This document shows, piece after piece, positions 34,408 to 43,738 of a stretch of 64,000 bases of DNA. This DNA comes from Parabacteroides goldsteinii DSM 19448 = WAL 12034. GTDB taxonomy: Bacteria > Bacteroidota > Bacteroidia > Bacteroidales > Tannerellaceae. The translations under genes and the position numbers were made by a program. Each line of letters begins with the position of its first letter. Position 1 is the first letter of the stretch. The stretch covers positions 808,859-872,858 of the forward strand of contig NZ_KQ033913.1 of NCBI RefSeq assembly GCF_000969835.1, read 5' to 3'. Below the pieces are notes generated by a model that ran no database searches, had not been told where the DNA came from, and saw only the letters and a program-made list of their open reading frames with translations.

Positions 34408-34513
34408 TGACATCACAATAACAAAATGAAACTAACAGCAAGTTTATAGTGATAAAAAGAAAGTAAATAACAATTTTAAAAACTTCGGTTTATGTAATTA
34501 AGGAGATTTGATT

Positions 34514-34966
34514 ATGGCAACAATGAGATTTAGTTTGACAGGCGTCGTTTCAAGAGAAACAGAGACAGGATCATGGGTTAAAACAATTGCAGATTGTTTG
34601 GGTATTCGAATGTTTTCGAAGATGGGTTCTTCGGAGAGTATGAATAATGTCGATTGGGATACCACCAAGCAGAAGGAAATCCAGGATCTTCATCATTATG
34701 CCATCAGCAACTTGATCCCCAGGGCCGGAGTCTATCAGATGAAGTTACTTGAATCGTTGGCACAATCTGCTTCTATCTATTCACCGGAAGAGACTGAAAC
34801 TCTTTATAATGAAACGAATAAAAAGATTGAAGAGATCAGCAGTCACATTTCAGGAGTATTAGTGAGTGCACGTGAGTTGTGCAAGTCGGGGCATCAGAAC
34901 TGGGAATCTGTCCAGTCGCTCCGCTACCATATGAACCGTCTGAACGGTATCATAGAATCCGTATAG
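34514..34966 (+). CDS. Hypothetical protein, 150 aa
   Basis: Start chosen at the ATG at 34514 (MATMRFSLTG); an upstream TTG is unlikely. I do not recognise the family. No signal peptide or membrane helix. The C-terminal two thirds are predicted helical and charged (ETETLYNETNKKIEEISSHI; LVSARELCKSGHQNWESVQS), suggesting a small helical bundle or coiled-coil protein. It has its own consensus promoter and a leader of about 95 bases, so it may be well expressed. It converges on cobI with a 35-base gap and is not obviously tied to cobalamin. Confidence 0.75.
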   Translation: MATMRFSLTGVVSRETETGSWVKTIADCLGIRMFSKMGSSESMNNVDWDTTKQKEIQDLHHYAISNLIPRAGVYQMKLLESLAQSASIYSPEETETLYNETNKKIEEISSHISGVLVSARELCKSGHQNWESVQSLRYHMNRLNGIIESV

Positions 34967-35001
34967 TTTTTGCGATACAATAATTGGGATAGTAATTTTT
35001 T

Positions 35002-35700
35002 TTATTGTATGATCATCAGTGAGAAATAGGGGAAAGATTTCTCTGCGATGATTTGCCGGTCGGAGGTGTAGTATTCTTTATCCGTCCCTACATTTTCAAA
35101 ATAATGGAATTGTGTCTGCGGATGCTTGCGAATACATGCATGTACGGCTTCCACACATTGCGACAGTTTCATAATGACGATCACGTATCCGGCATTTATC
35201 TTTTCTGACAATTCTTCTGCGGAAGGAGTGCCGGGGATAACAATGATCTGTTCTTCCTGTTTGACAATGTGCAAGCCGGCCAGTGCTCCGGCAGCGATGA
35301 AGGCGGGGATTCCGGCAATACGCTGAACGTCGATTCCCGTCTCTATAAACTTGTCATATATATACTGGATGGAAGAATAGAAGCCGGCATCGCCTTCGGC
35401 TACGATAACGATCTGTCTGCCTTCCGCATAGTTTGCAGCGGCTTCGTTGTAAAGGGCGTCGTAGGCTTTCCAGGCTTCCGTGCGGTCTTTGCTCATGGGG
35501 AGCATGAAGCAGCGGATGGCAGTTTCGTTTATTTCCAGTGCACGTATGATATCGGCGGCACGTGAGAGGATTTCACCTTGCCTGTTACGGGTGGCGGGGC
35601 AGTAGATAATATCTGCTTTCTGAAGTTGTCGGAGACCTTTCACTGTGATAAGTTCCGGTTCGCCGGGACCTAATGATACGAAACTGATCGGGTAAGTCAT
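35002..35700 (-). CDS. cobI: Precorrin-2 / cobalt-factor II C20-methyltransferase
   Basis: 232 residues, typical for CobI/CbiL. It methylates C20 of the corrin precursor with S-adenosylmethionine. Start chosen at 35700 (MTYPISFVSLGPGEPELITV): the frame runs 87 codons further upstream, but that part is antisense to the cobalamin riboswitch. Tetrapyrrole-methylase motifs: SLGPGEPELITVKGL at the N-terminus, VAEGDAGFYSS, and AGIPAFIAAGALAG. It stands apart from the other corrin genes (40027-48536) and is divergent from the BtuFCD import operon, with no riboswitch on its own strand that I can see. Confidence 0.9.
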   Translation of the reverse strand: MTYPISFVSLGPGEPELITVKGLRQLQKADIIYCPATRNRQGEILSRAADIIRALEINETAIRCFMLPMSKDRTEAWKAYDALYNEAAANYAEGRQIVIVAEGDAGFYSSIQYIYDKFIETGIDVQRIAGIPAFIAAGALAGLHIVKQEEQIIVIPGTPSAEELSEKINAGYVIVIMKLSQCVEAVHACIRKHPQTQFHYFENVGTDKEYYTSDRQIIAEKSFPYFSLMIIQ

Positions 35701-35765
35701 TTTATTCTTGTTTTTATTTGGGGTGCAAATGTGCTGAAAATAGTGCAAAGTTGCAAACTTCTTAT

Positions 35766-35773
35766 TACTTTTG
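35766..35773 (+). promoter_or_regulatory. -7 promoter element of the btuFCD transcript
   Basis: TACTTTTG just upstream of the cobalamin riboswitch. Confidence 0.65.
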
Positions 35774-35779
35774 CGATCG

Positions 35780-35960
35780 AAATAGGTTCTGTAAAACTCC
35801 TGTTCATGGAGACAGATTAAAAGGGAACCGGGTGGAAATCCCGGACAGTCCACGCTGCTGTAAAACTTCAGTAACATCCCGATAACACCTTTTGCCACTG
35901 GCGGAGAGACAGCCTCGCCGGGAAGGCTTTCGGGATGGAAGTAAGTCAGAAGACCTGCCA
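35780..35960 (+). promoter_or_regulatory. Cobalamin riboswitch upstream of btuFCD
   Basis: Conserved parts in order: AAAAGGGAACCGGGTG near 35818, the ATCCCGGACAGTCC and CGCTGCTGTAA blocks, the B12 box GCCACTG (35894-35900), GGGAAGGC, and the closing AGTCAGAAGACCTGCC (35944-35959). It should shut off the import operon when adenosylcobalamin is plentiful. Confidence 0.95.
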
Positions 35961-36018
35961 TTTTTCACATAGCGATTGTCCTCGTGGGTTCGGACGGTTT
36001 GTGTCGGATAAAAATAAT

Positions 36019-37185
36019 ATGAATATGAACAAGTATTTAGCAGGTTGTTGCCTGGTTGCACTATTGGCTACGTCGTGTGCATCGAAAGGAAATCAACAGG
36101 AGAAAAAGAATGTTTCTTCACAACAAACGACTATAACGGATAGCCGGGTTCAGGTGACACCAAAGCATGCCGAAGGTTTTCAACTGACCTATAAAGATGA
36201 TTATACGCTGGTGGATATACATGATCCGCAGAATGAAGAAAGTACGCATTTCCTGTATGCTTTGGTTCCCCGGGGGACGAAGCCGGAAGGGATTCATGCG
36301 GATTATACGGTTATCGAAACACCTGTACGTAGTGCTATCTGTATGACTTCCCTGCAATTATCCAATTTCATTAAGTTGGGAGCGGAGGATAAGGTTGTCG
36401 GCATTACGAGTACGCGCCATCTGTTTAATAAGACTATCAATAATCAGCTGAAGGAAGGAAAGACGGCAAAGATCGGGATCGAAGGCAACTTCGATAATGA
36501 GGTGATCATGAGTATCAATCCCGACCTGATCCTGATCTCACCTTTTAAGCGTGGCGGCTATGAAACAATGAAAGATATCGGTATCCCTCTGATTCCTCAT
36601 CTGGGATATAAAGAAATGACACCGCTGGGGCAGGCTGAATGGATCAAGTTCGTCGGTTTGTTACTCGGGATAGAGCAGGAAGCCAATGAAAAATTCTTGG
36701 CTATAGAGAACCGCTACAACGAGCTGAAAGAGCTGACAGCCGAAGGTAAAGTGCAGAAACGTCCTGTCGTGTTCAGTGGCGAAATACATGGTGGTAACTG
36801 GTATGCAGTAGGAGGAAAGAGCTTCCTTGCACAACTTTTCAAAGATGCCGGCGCTGATTACTTTTTGAAAGACGACGATCGCTCCGGCGGTGTGACGCTC
36901 GACTTCGAGACCGTCTATAACCAGGCCGACGAAGCCGACTACTGGCGTATCGTAAACAGCTATCCGGGAATATATACTTATAAATCACTGAAAGATCAGG
37001 ATCCCCGTTATGCAGACTTCCGTGCCTTCAAGGAAAAAGGAGTGATCTATTGCAACATGAGGGAAAAACCTTTTTACGAAAGCATGCCGACCGAGCCGGA
37101 AGTGGTGCTGGGCGATTTATTGCATATCTTCCATCCGAATCTACTGCCGGATCATACGCCTGTCTATTATGATTTACTTAAATAA
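36019..37185 (+). CDS. btuF: Cobalamin ABC transporter substrate-binding lipoprotein (BtuF-like)
   Basis: 388 residues from MNMNKYLAGCC (36019; the second ATG at 36025 is equally possible). The open frame extends upstream into the riboswitch, which is not coding. Lipobox LLATSC followed by ASKG. The mature part is a periplasmic-binding fold of the helical-backbone type (Fe-siderophore/B12 class): TSLQLSNFIKLGAEDKVVGI, INPDLILISPFKRGG, and VLGDLLHIFHPNLLP near the end. It captures a corrinoid and hands it to the permease. Placement directly after a cobalamin riboswitch supports B12 over iron. Confidence 0.88.
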   Translation: MNMNKYLAGCCLVALLATSCASKGNQQEKKNVSSQQTTITDSRVQVTPKHAEGFQLTYKDDYTLVDIHDPQNEESTHFLYALVPRGTKPEGIHADYTVIETPVRSAICMTSLQLSNFIKLGAEDKVVGITSTRHLFNKTINNQLKEGKTAKIGIEGNFDNEVIMSINPDLILISPFKRGGYETMKDIGIPLIPHLGYKEMTPLGQAEWIKFVGLLLGIEQEANEKFLAIENRYNELKELTAEGKVQKRPVVFSGEIHGGNWYAVGGKSFLAQLFKDAGADYFLKDDDRSGGVTLDFETVYNQADEADYWRIVNSYPGIYTYKSLKDQDPRYADFRAFKEKGVIYCNMREKPFYESMPTEPEVVLGDLLHIFHPNLLPDHTPVYYDLLK

Positions 37186-38232
37186 ATGGGTACGATGAAG
37201 TATTCTAACACTTTCCTGATGTTTGTGATCTTTGTCTCGATCGTCGTGTTGTTGTTTCTGAATCTGGTGTTGGGCTCTGTTTCTATACCCTTCCATTCGG
37301 TTTGGAATATCATCTGCGGCAATGGCGACGAACCGGTCACCTGGCAGAATATTATCTGGAAATCACGCTTTCCGCAAGCCTTAACGGCATTAGTCGCCGG
37401 AGCCGGATTAGCGATCAGCGGGCTTCAGATGCAAACCGTATTCCGCAATCCGTTGGCCGGCCCCTCTGTATTGGGTATCAGTTCTGGTGCAAGTATGGGA
37501 GTTGCCTTCGTTGTTTTACTGAGCGGAAGTCTGGGAGGCGTGGCGTTGAGTAAGCTGGGCTTTATGGGGGAGATTGCCTTATCCATTGCGGCCATAGTCG
37601 GTTCCTTGTCTGTCATGGCACTGATCGTTTATGTTTCGCAGAAGGTAAAAGGGAATGTGACGCTATTGATTATCGGTGTGATGATCGGCTATGTGGCGAA
37701 TGCGGTAATCGGAGTCCTGAAGTTTTTTAGTGTGGAAGAAGATATCCGTGCTTATGTGATCTGGGGGCTGGGAAGTTTCTCGCGTGTCTCCGGTAATCAG
37801 ATGATGCTTTTCGTAGCGATTATGGCTATCCTGATCCCTCTTTCGTTCCTATTGATAAAGACATTGAATCTGATGCTTCTCGGCGATGGGTATGCTCGTA
37901 ATCTGGGACTGAATATCAAACGGGCACGCCTGCTCGTTATCACCTCTGCCGGTGTATTGACAGCCATCGTGACCGCTTACTGTGGTCCGATCGTCTTCCT
38001 GGGACTGGCTGTTCCTCATCTTTGCCGTGCCATTTTCCAGACATCCGACCATCGCATACTGATGCCCGGTGTACTGTTTGTCGGTGCAGCCCTGGCATTG
38101 GCCTGTAACCTGATTGCACGTATGCCGGGATTCGAGGGAGCTTTGCCGGTCAACTCGGTAACCGCATTGGTCGGTGCTCCGGTCGTCGCTTCCGTATTAT
38201 TCCGCCGGCGTAAAAACGAACTAAACGAATGA
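37186..38232 (+). CDS. btuC: Cobalamin ABC transporter permease (BtuC, FecCD family)
   Basis: 348 residues with about 10 membrane helices. FecCD-family motifs: GAGLAISGLQMQTVFRNPLA and PSVLGISSGASMGV (about 70-105), GPIVFLGLAVPHLCR (coupling-helix region), and the C-terminal LPVNSVTALVGAPV. It forms the inner-membrane channel of the importer. The start codon follows the btuF stop directly and the stop overlaps btuD by four bases, so all three are co-translated under one riboswitch. Confidence 0.92.
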   Translation: MGTMKYSNTFLMFVIFVSIVVLLFLNLVLGSVSIPFHSVWNIICGNGDEPVTWQNIIWKSRFPQALTALVAGAGLAISGLQMQTVFRNPLAGPSVLGISSGASMGVAFVVLLSGSLGGVALSKLGFMGEIALSIAAIVGSLSVMALIVYVSQKVKGNVTLLIIGVMIGYVANAVIGVLKFFSVEEDIRAYVIWGLGSFSRVSGNQMMLFVAIMAILIPLSFLLIKTLNLMLLGDGYARNLGLNIKRARLLVITSAGVLTAIVTAYCGPIVFLGLAVPHLCRAIFQTSDHRILMPGVLFVGAALALACNLIARMPGFEGALPVNSVTALVGAPVVASVLFRRRKNELNE

Positions 38233-39239
38233 GCATGAAAGAGGCAACTATTCAGATAAACGATCTCTCTATCGGTTATCATTCTAAAAGTGATACTAAG
38301 CTGGTAGCAAGCCATATAACGACAACGATCTATAGTGGCGAATTAACCTGCCTGCTGGGTGCCAACGGTGTCGGAAAGTCTACTTTATTACGTACATTAT
38401 CCGCTTTCCAGCCTCGCCTGTCGGGTGAAATAGCACTACTGTCCCGCGATATACAGGACTATAGTGATAAGGAGCTTAGCACTATAGTGGGAGTGGTGCT
38501 GACAGATAAGTGTGACATCCGCAATATGTCTGTCCGCGAACTGATCGGCATGGGACGCAGTCCGTACACCGGTTTTTGGGGCCGCCTGGGTAAAGAAGAC
38601 AAGCAGATCGTAGAAGAGGCGATCGCCATGGTCCGGATCGAGAACCTCGCCTCGCGCATGGTACACACCCTTTCCGACGGTGAGCGGCAAAAGGTCATGA
38701 TCGCCAAAGCGCTGGCACAGGAAACGCCTGTAATCTTCCTGGATGAGCCGACCGCCTTTCTCGATTTCCCCAGCAAGGTGGAGATCATGCAGCTTTTGCA
38801 TCATCTTACCCGTACGACCAATAAAACGATCTTCCTCTCTACTCACGACCTTGAACTGGCTCTTCAGATCGCCGATAAGATATGGTTGATGGACAAGGTG
38901 AAAGGGATCAGTACCGGTACGCCCGAGGACCTCGCTTTAAGCGGTTACCTGAGCGGTTTCTTTGCCCGCAAAGGGATTGTCTTCGATATGGAAACCGGCC
39001 TGTTCCGCATCGACAACCGTTATGACAGGGAAATCCATCTTATCGGCAGTGGCCAGAAATATGCGATGGTGCGTAAGGCGCTTCTGCGGAACGGGATTCA
39101 TGCCGGCTGCGAAATAGAATCGGAAAGCCGGATTGATGCGGGAGAGACGGTGGAATCTCCGATCACCCTTTATCTTTCGGGTAATCCGCCGCGGCAGGTC
39201 GCTTCTGTTGAAGAACTGCTGATGTGTCTTGAGAGCTGA
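38229..39239 (+). CDS. btuD: Cobalamin ABC transporter ATPase (BtuD)
   Basis: 336 residues. ABC ATPase core in the first 250: Walker A GANGVGKST, Q-loop region VVLTDKCDI, signature LSDGERQKV, Walker B VIFLDEP and H-loop STHD. It powers the btuC permease. The last 85 residues (from about IDNRYDREIHLIG) form an extra C-terminal domain, longer than in E. coli BtuD (249 residues), of unknown role. Start MSMKEATIQI overlaps the btuC stop by four bases. Confidence 0.92.
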   Translation: MSMKEATIQINDLSIGYHSKSDTKLVASHITTTIYSGELTCLLGANGVGKSTLLRTLSAFQPRLSGEIALLSRDIQDYSDKELSTIVGVVLTDKCDIRNMSVRELIGMGRSPYTGFWGRLGKEDKQIVEEAIAMVRIENLASRMVHTLSDGERQKVMIAKALAQETPVIFLDEPTAFLDFPSKVEIMQLLHHLTRTTNKTIFLSTHDLELALQIADKIWLMDKVKGISTGTPEDLALSGYLSGFFARKGIVFDMETGLFRIDNRYDREIHLIGSGQKYAMVRKALLRNGIHAGCEIESESRIDAGETVESPITLYLSGNPPRQVASVEELLMCLES

Positions 39240-39311
39240 CAGAGAATGTTAACGGGATAAACTTTTTTCATTTCGTTTGTTATATAAAGGTAATTCAAAA
39301 TATTAAACGTC

Positions 39312-39989
39312 ATGAAAAAGTATTTCTTGTTTGCCTCCCTTTTATTCGCATGGACACTCACCTCCTGCGACAGTGATGATTCTTCCGATATTGAACCGGA
39401 TGTCCCTTTCTATCAGAATCTCGGTGTTTCCTACGATGTGACTAATAATAAGACAAATGTCGGGGCGAATTTCAATAAGCAGGATAGTGCGGGGATTAAC
39501 ATCAAACTGAATGGCCCGGCTTCCATCCTGTTCAACGGCAAGGACCCCAACTTTGCCAATGTGGGTATTTATTTCTATACGTATTCTTTTAAAGGACTGG
39601 AAGATATGACTTTCACCTTTACCCGTGCAAAAGATGAGGTCTATACCAACGTCGCTTCCATAAAAGACGTAAAACCGATCGCTATTCCCGAATCGTTTAC
39701 ATCGGCCAAAGTGAAAGGTACGACTACGTTGACCTGGGAAGGTGATCCGGTTGGTCCGAACGAAGTGGTGGAAGTTACTATCAGTTATGATGGCGGAGTG
39801 AACAGCATTTTTAACCGCGACGAGGGCAGCCGTTCCATCAATATCACGTTCAGTAATTCATCACTGCCCGGTAAGGCAACCCTGTCGCTGAGCCGTGCAA
39901 AAGTGAGTCCTTTGCAGGAAAGCAACGGGAGTGCCGGCGGGCAGTTGGATGTTTCCTATGTACAGAGTAAGGAGATCAGGCTCGAGTAA
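39312..39989 (+). CDS. Putative surface lipoprotein next to btuFCD
   Basis: 225 residues. Lipoprotein signal with lipobox WTLTSC, followed by DSDDSSD. An acidic/Ser stretch right after the lipid Cys is the lipoprotein export signal known in Bacteroidota for cell-surface display. The mature part looks beta-rich (many alternating hydrophobics, Gly, Asn) and I do not recognise a domain. It is 72 bases after btuD on the same strand, with no terminator seen between, so it may belong to the B12-controlled transcript and could capture corrinoids at the surface, by analogy with BtuG/BtuH of Bacteroides. That is inference; no similarity to those was established. Confidence 0.65.
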   Translation: MKKYFLFASLLFAWTLTSCDSDDSSDIEPDVPFYQNLGVSYDVTNNKTNVGANFNKQDSAGINIKLNGPASILFNGKDPNFANVGIYFYTYSFKGLEDMTFTFTRAKDEVYTNVASIKDVKPIAIPESFTSAKVKGTTTLTWEGDPVGPNEVVEVTISYDGGVNSIFNRDEGSRSINITFSNSSLPGKATLSLSRAKVSPLQESNGSAGGQLDVSYVQSKEIRLE

Positions 39990-40026
39990 GCCGTGTTATT
40001 TCCTGTTCTGATCCGGTAAATCTTAT

Positions 40027-41868
40027 TTATTCCCGAATCTGACCTTCTTCCGTAATCAATACGATCTGTAATTTATCCGCGGGAAGGAGCGGGATACAAT
40101 GTGCATAGCATTTTTTTAAAAGGAGAGAAAAGAAGGATGATTGTTCTCCGGAAGGGAATAACTGCCAGAGTTCGCGGGCGAGGGTAATCGTCTCGATCTG
40201 CCGGACTGCTGCTTCGGGGCAGCCGGCTTCGCGGGCGGTTTCCTTCAGGAAGTCTTTGTTCATGACTACTTTCTTGCTGTGGGTATCCAGAAATCCCTCC
40301 GCCAGTTTGACTGCTTTTCCGATCATGATCCCCATGACAACTTGCTCGAAGGAGAGTGCCGAGGCTATTTTCAATGTCTCGCCGATAAAGTTTCCGTAGT
40401 GTACGAAAGCCTGTGGCGGTAATTCCGGGTAACGGGCTTTCAGATACCGTTCACTTTTGGCTCCTGAATTGATGACCAGTGTCCGGCAGCCGATGGCTTT
40501 GGCTACTTCGGCTTCTTTGCGGATAGAGGCGATGAAGGCGTCGGCGGAGAAAGGGCGTACGATGCCGGATGTCCCGATGATGGAGATGCCGCCAACGATG
40601 CCCAGCTTCGGGTTGAATGTCCTGGTGGCGAGTTCTTCTCCGCCGGGAACGGAGATCGTGACTGTTAGTCCGGGACTCGGCGGCAGGTTTTTAGCTGCTG
40701 GGTTGTTCTGACGGAACGCTTGTAAAACAGCAGCCAATTCATCCGTGATCATTTTGCGGGGTGTCGTGTTGATGGCGGGACCTCCGACTTCCAGCCCTAA
40801 TCCGGGCAGAGTGACTGTGCCTACTCCCGGACCAGCGACGAAACGGACAAGTGCATCGTTGGAGGCTGTCGAAAAAGCCACGTTGGCAACGATCATAGAA
40901 CCGTTGGTGACATCCGGGTCATCGCCGGCATCTTTGATGACCGAACAGGTTGCACTGTCACTGTCCCATTCGGTTGCGGTAACCGGCAAGGTGATTATTT
41001 CGCCCGAAGGCAGGGTGATGGATGCGGCTGTTTGTTCCTCTTTACTTAACAGGGCGGTCAGGGCCGCTTTGGCCGCTGCCGTGGCACAGGCTCCGGTCGT
41101 ATAGCCGTGATGCAGGGGGAAGAACTCCGGCAGCAGGCGTTCGATCTGTTTGCGCAATCCGTCCTCTCCGTAAACAATGTAGAATGTTTCGGGCAATGCC
41201 GGCCGTTTGACAACGAATACAGGGATGGAGCGTTTGCGGGCAGCCGCCACTTTCTCGTTGAAATAGCCAGACCGGCCACTTTCCTTGGTGATAACGGCAT
41301 CCGGTTGCAACCGGTCCATCAGTGCTCCGGCATCGTCTTCATCCTGATAGAAGCACAGATAGTCCGCAGGAAATCCCTGACGGGTGGCGGTTGTGAGCGA
41401 CTCTTCGCGTTCAAGAATGCGGAACCATGCCGGATGCTTTTTCCACCAAGGGCGTAGCGGGGCGATGGTGTTTACCCCAGTGAGGGCAAGCAGGTGCCGG
41501 ATACCGTGTTCTTCCAGTTTACGAATGGCGTCATCGTAATTATCGCACCAGACCAGATCGGGGTCGCGGGGCGGATAACGCCGTTCGTAACGGATCACCG
41601 GCAACCCGAGGGAGGAGGATACTTCTGCAACCGTGCGGTGCAGGGCCGAGGCGAAGGGATGGGCGGCATCGACCAGCAACCGGATGTTTTTCTCCCGGCA
41701 GCATGTTTCCATCGCTGCCGTATCCATGCCGCCGGTCAGGCGGATGCCATGCGCACACTCTATTTCCTGGAGCGCGCCTTTGGTCGAATAATAATAAGGC
41801 GCACTTCCTTCGTCTGCGATGCGGACGCTGGCCCGTCCCTCCGTTGTTCCTCCCAATATCAGTATCAT
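40027..41868 (-). CDS. Fused precorrin-6A reductase (CbiJ/CobK) and CbiD C1-methyltransferase
   Basis: 613 residues. Residues 1 to about 245 are CbiJ/CobK-like (ILILGGTTEGRASVRIADEG; DAAHPFASALHR; TKESGRSGYFNEKV), which reduces the corrin ring with NADPH. From about residue 253 the protein is CbiD (HHGYTTGACATAAAKAAL; VGTVTLPGLGLEVGGPAINT; TTPRKMI; GIVGGISIIGTSGIVRPFS), the C1-methyltransferase of the anaerobic pathway. Two consecutive-phase pathway enzymes in one chain may channel the intermediate. Last gene of the minus-strand cobalamin operon, 18 bases after CbiG-CobM. Presence of CbiD indicates the anaerobic (early cobalt) route. Confidence 0.92.
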   Translation of the reverse strand: MILILGGTTEGRASVRIADEGSAPYYYSTKGALQEIECAHGIRLTGGMDTAAMETCCREKNIRLLVDAAHPFASALHRTVAEVSSSLGLPVIRYERRYPPRDPDLVWCDNYDDAIRKLEEHGIRHLLALTGVNTIAPLRPWWKKHPAWFRILEREESLTTATRQGFPADYLCFYQDEDDAGALMDRLQPDAVITKESGRSGYFNEKVAAARKRSIPVFVVKRPALPETFYIVYGEDGLRKQIERLLPEFFPLHHGYTTGACATAAAKAALTALLSKEEQTAASITLPSGEIITLPVTATEWDSDSATCSVIKDAGDDPDVTNGSMIVANVAFSTASNDALVRFVAGPGVGTVTLPGLGLEVGGPAINTTPRKMITDELAAVLQAFRQNNPAAKNLPPSPGLTVTISVPGGEELATRTFNPKLGIVGGISIIGTSGIVRPFSADAFIASIRKEAEVAKAIGCRTLVINSGAKSERYLKARYPELPPQAFVHYGNFIGETLKIASALSFEQVVMGIMIGKAVKLAEGFLDTHSKKVVMNKDFLKETAREAGCPEAAVRQIETITLARELWQLFPSGEQSSFFSLLLKKCYAHCIPLLPADKLQIVLITEEGQIRE

Positions 41869-41886
41869 AGCCTTTTCTGAAACAGG

Positions 41887-43731
41887 TTATTTACGGAACA
41901 GGTGTTTGAATTCGTCGGCATAAAGACGTGAGAGGCCTTCGCGGTTGTCAATCGCGTCGCCTACCACCAGCAGGGTGGTCAACGTCAGATGGTTCTCTTT
42001 GACGATCTTCGCCAGGTCTTTCAACTCTCCGCGGTAGATGCGTTCGTCCTTCCAGGTTAGTTTATAGCAGGCGGCTACTGGTGTGGTAGGGGCGTAATGT
42101 TCAAGAAGTTCTTCCTGCACCTTGTCCGCTATGCCTGCACTGAGGTAGATGCACATCGTGCTTTGGCTGGCGGCCAATTTGTGCAGCTGTTCTTTTTCGG
42201 GCATCGGCGTACGGCCTTCACCACGGGTGAGAATGATGGTCTGTACCTTTTCCGGGATGGTGAACTGTGAGCGCAAAGCGGCAGCGGCAGCCTGAAAAGA
42301 GGATATCCCCGGGGTGATATGATAACTCATATGGAACTGGTCAAAGAAAGCCATCTGCTCCTGTATCGCCCCGTAGATGCAAGGGTCGCCGGTATGCAGG
42401 CGCACAACGAACTTGCCCCTGTCGTAGAACTCTTTCATCAGGATGAACTGCTCTTCCAGGTTCATATCTGCCGAACTGCGTACGGTGGCTCCCGGTTTCG
42501 CACAATAGGTCAGTTCTTTTGGGACGAGGCTGCCGGCGTACAGGATCAGGTCTGCCTTTTCGAGCATCCTCCTGCCACGTATCGAGATCAGCTCCGGATC
42601 GCCCGGACCGGCACCGACTATTTCGATATGGCCTTGCCGCTGTACGGATTTATCCATTGCCACGGCAAATGTATAATCGTTGCTTTCTCCCAGCTGCCCC
42701 TTTTGTTTCTCCAGCAACAGGAATCCGCCTCCGGCACTTTGTATCGCCGCGGCTTCCGCCACGCTCGATGACTGGGTGACTTCCTTTACCTTGGCGGAAG
42801 GGTTGGGGACAGCGAGTTTGTTCAGAACGTCTGCCGGGTAGGTCTTGAATGGACAGTCCATAATGCCGTAGGCCAGCAGGGCCAGGAGCGCTTCGTCCTT
42901 TTTCAGGTCGATGGAGGATATGTCGGCAATGGACTCGGGACAGAGGTTGTTGTCGATCAGGGTGGCGATGATATGCTGGTGCATCTCGACAGGATCGCCT
43001 TTAAGGTCTTTTCGGCAGCCGATACCCAGGTGCAGCACTTTCGGGAAGTAGGAGACCATCTTGATATCCGCTTCGTAGATAAACGGCCCAACGGTGATCA
43101 CCAACTCGAACTGGTCGAGGGGAATGTCTGAGAATTTATTGAATATACGGACATGGTCCGGACAGGTGTGTTCGAGGTATTCCGTACCCTTCTCGCGTAC
43201 ATTTAATATAAGGGCTGTCGGTTTTTTATTGACGAAGGCGGCAATGCAAGCATTCATTGCATTTTCATTGTCCGTCAGATCGTCGGCTACGACAGACCAA
43301 CCGAATTTTTCACCCAGCGTATCGAGCGCCCACAATCCGGTATTATCGCTTTGGGTGGTGACAATGGCATTACCTCCGAGTACCTGTGACAGTTCGATGC
43401 TCAACTCGTTTGCCCCTCCGATATGGCCGGAGAGGACCGGGATGATATATTTACCGGTACTGTCGATGCAGACGACCGCCGGGTCGGTATGCTTGTCCAT
43501 TATATAAGGAGCGATGCAGCGTACGCAGATACCCATTGCCCCGATAAAGATGATCGCGTCCGACTGGAGGAACAGGTCTCCGACAATGGTGTCGATCGAT
43601 TCCATTACTATCGTCTCTTCCTGCGATTCCTTGCTGTAGATCACAGCGTCAGGATATTGTTTCTTTATTTGCCGTGCCAGCGGTAGACTGCTGACCGATA
43701 CCACGACGATTGCTACTGATCGTTTATTCAT
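41887..43731 (-). CDS. Fused CbiG (cobalt-precorrin-5A hydrolase) and precorrin-4 C11-methyltransferase
   Basis: 614 residues. The N-terminal 360 residues are CbiG (IFIGAMGICVRCIAPYIMDK, VLSGHIGGANELS, TTQSDNTGLWALDTLG, HLGIGCRKD), which opens the ring lactone and releases acetaldehyde. From about residue 367 it is CobM/CbiF (IEIVGAGPGDPELISIRGRR, LHTGDPCIYGA, PGISSFQAAAAAL, RTPMPEKE), the C11 S-adenosylmethionine methyltransferase that acts just before CbiG. The fusion joins adjacent steps of the anaerobic path. It is seven bases after cobL, hence co-translated. Confidence 0.93.
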   Translation of the reverse strand: MNKRSVAIVVVSVSSLPLARQIKKQYPDAVIYSKESQEETIVMESIDTIVGDLFLQSDAIIFIGAMGICVRCIAPYIMDKHTDPAVVCIDSTGKYIIPVLSGHIGGANELSIELSQVLGGNAIVTTQSDNTGLWALDTLGEKFGWSVVADDLTDNENAMNACIAAFVNKKPTALILNVREKGTEYLEHTCPDHVRIFNKFSDIPLDQFELVITVGPFIYEADIKMVSYFPKVLHLGIGCRKDLKGDPVEMHQHIIATLIDNNLCPESIADISSIDLKKDEALLALLAYGIMDCPFKTYPADVLNKLAVPNPSAKVKEVTQSSSVAEAAAIQSAGGGFLLLEKQKGQLGESNDYTFAVAMDKSVQRQGHIEIVGAGPGDPELISIRGRRMLEKADLILYAGSLVPKELTYCAKPGATVRSSADMNLEEQFILMKEFYDRGKFVVRLHTGDPCIYGAIQEQMAFFDQFHMSYHITPGISSFQAAAAALRSQFTIPEKVQTIILTRGEGRTPMPEKEQLHKLAASQSTMCIYLSAGIADKVQEELLEHYAPTTPVAACYKLTWKDERIYRGELKDLAKIVKENHLTLTTLLVVGDAIDNREGLSRLYADEFKHLFRK

Positions 43732-43738
43732 CGTTCTT

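Larger units (their letters stand above)
34121..34513. other. Intergenic region between divergent fhs and an orphan gene
   Basis: About 390 bases. It holds the fhs promoter, a hairpin AGTTCTT-GTATTA-AAGAACT (34339-34358), and a strong promoter for the plus-strand gene at 34378-34407. The plus transcript would have a leader of about 95 bases, in which I see no known riboswitch. Confidence 0.6.

Noticed and set aside
35701..35961. N-terminal extension of the cobI frame
   Set aside because: This part is antisense to the cobalamin riboswitch; the CobI family starts at the Met at 35700.
35935..36018. N-terminal extension of the btuF frame
   Set aside because: Falls in the riboswitch end; the lipoprotein signal begins at 36019 or 36025.
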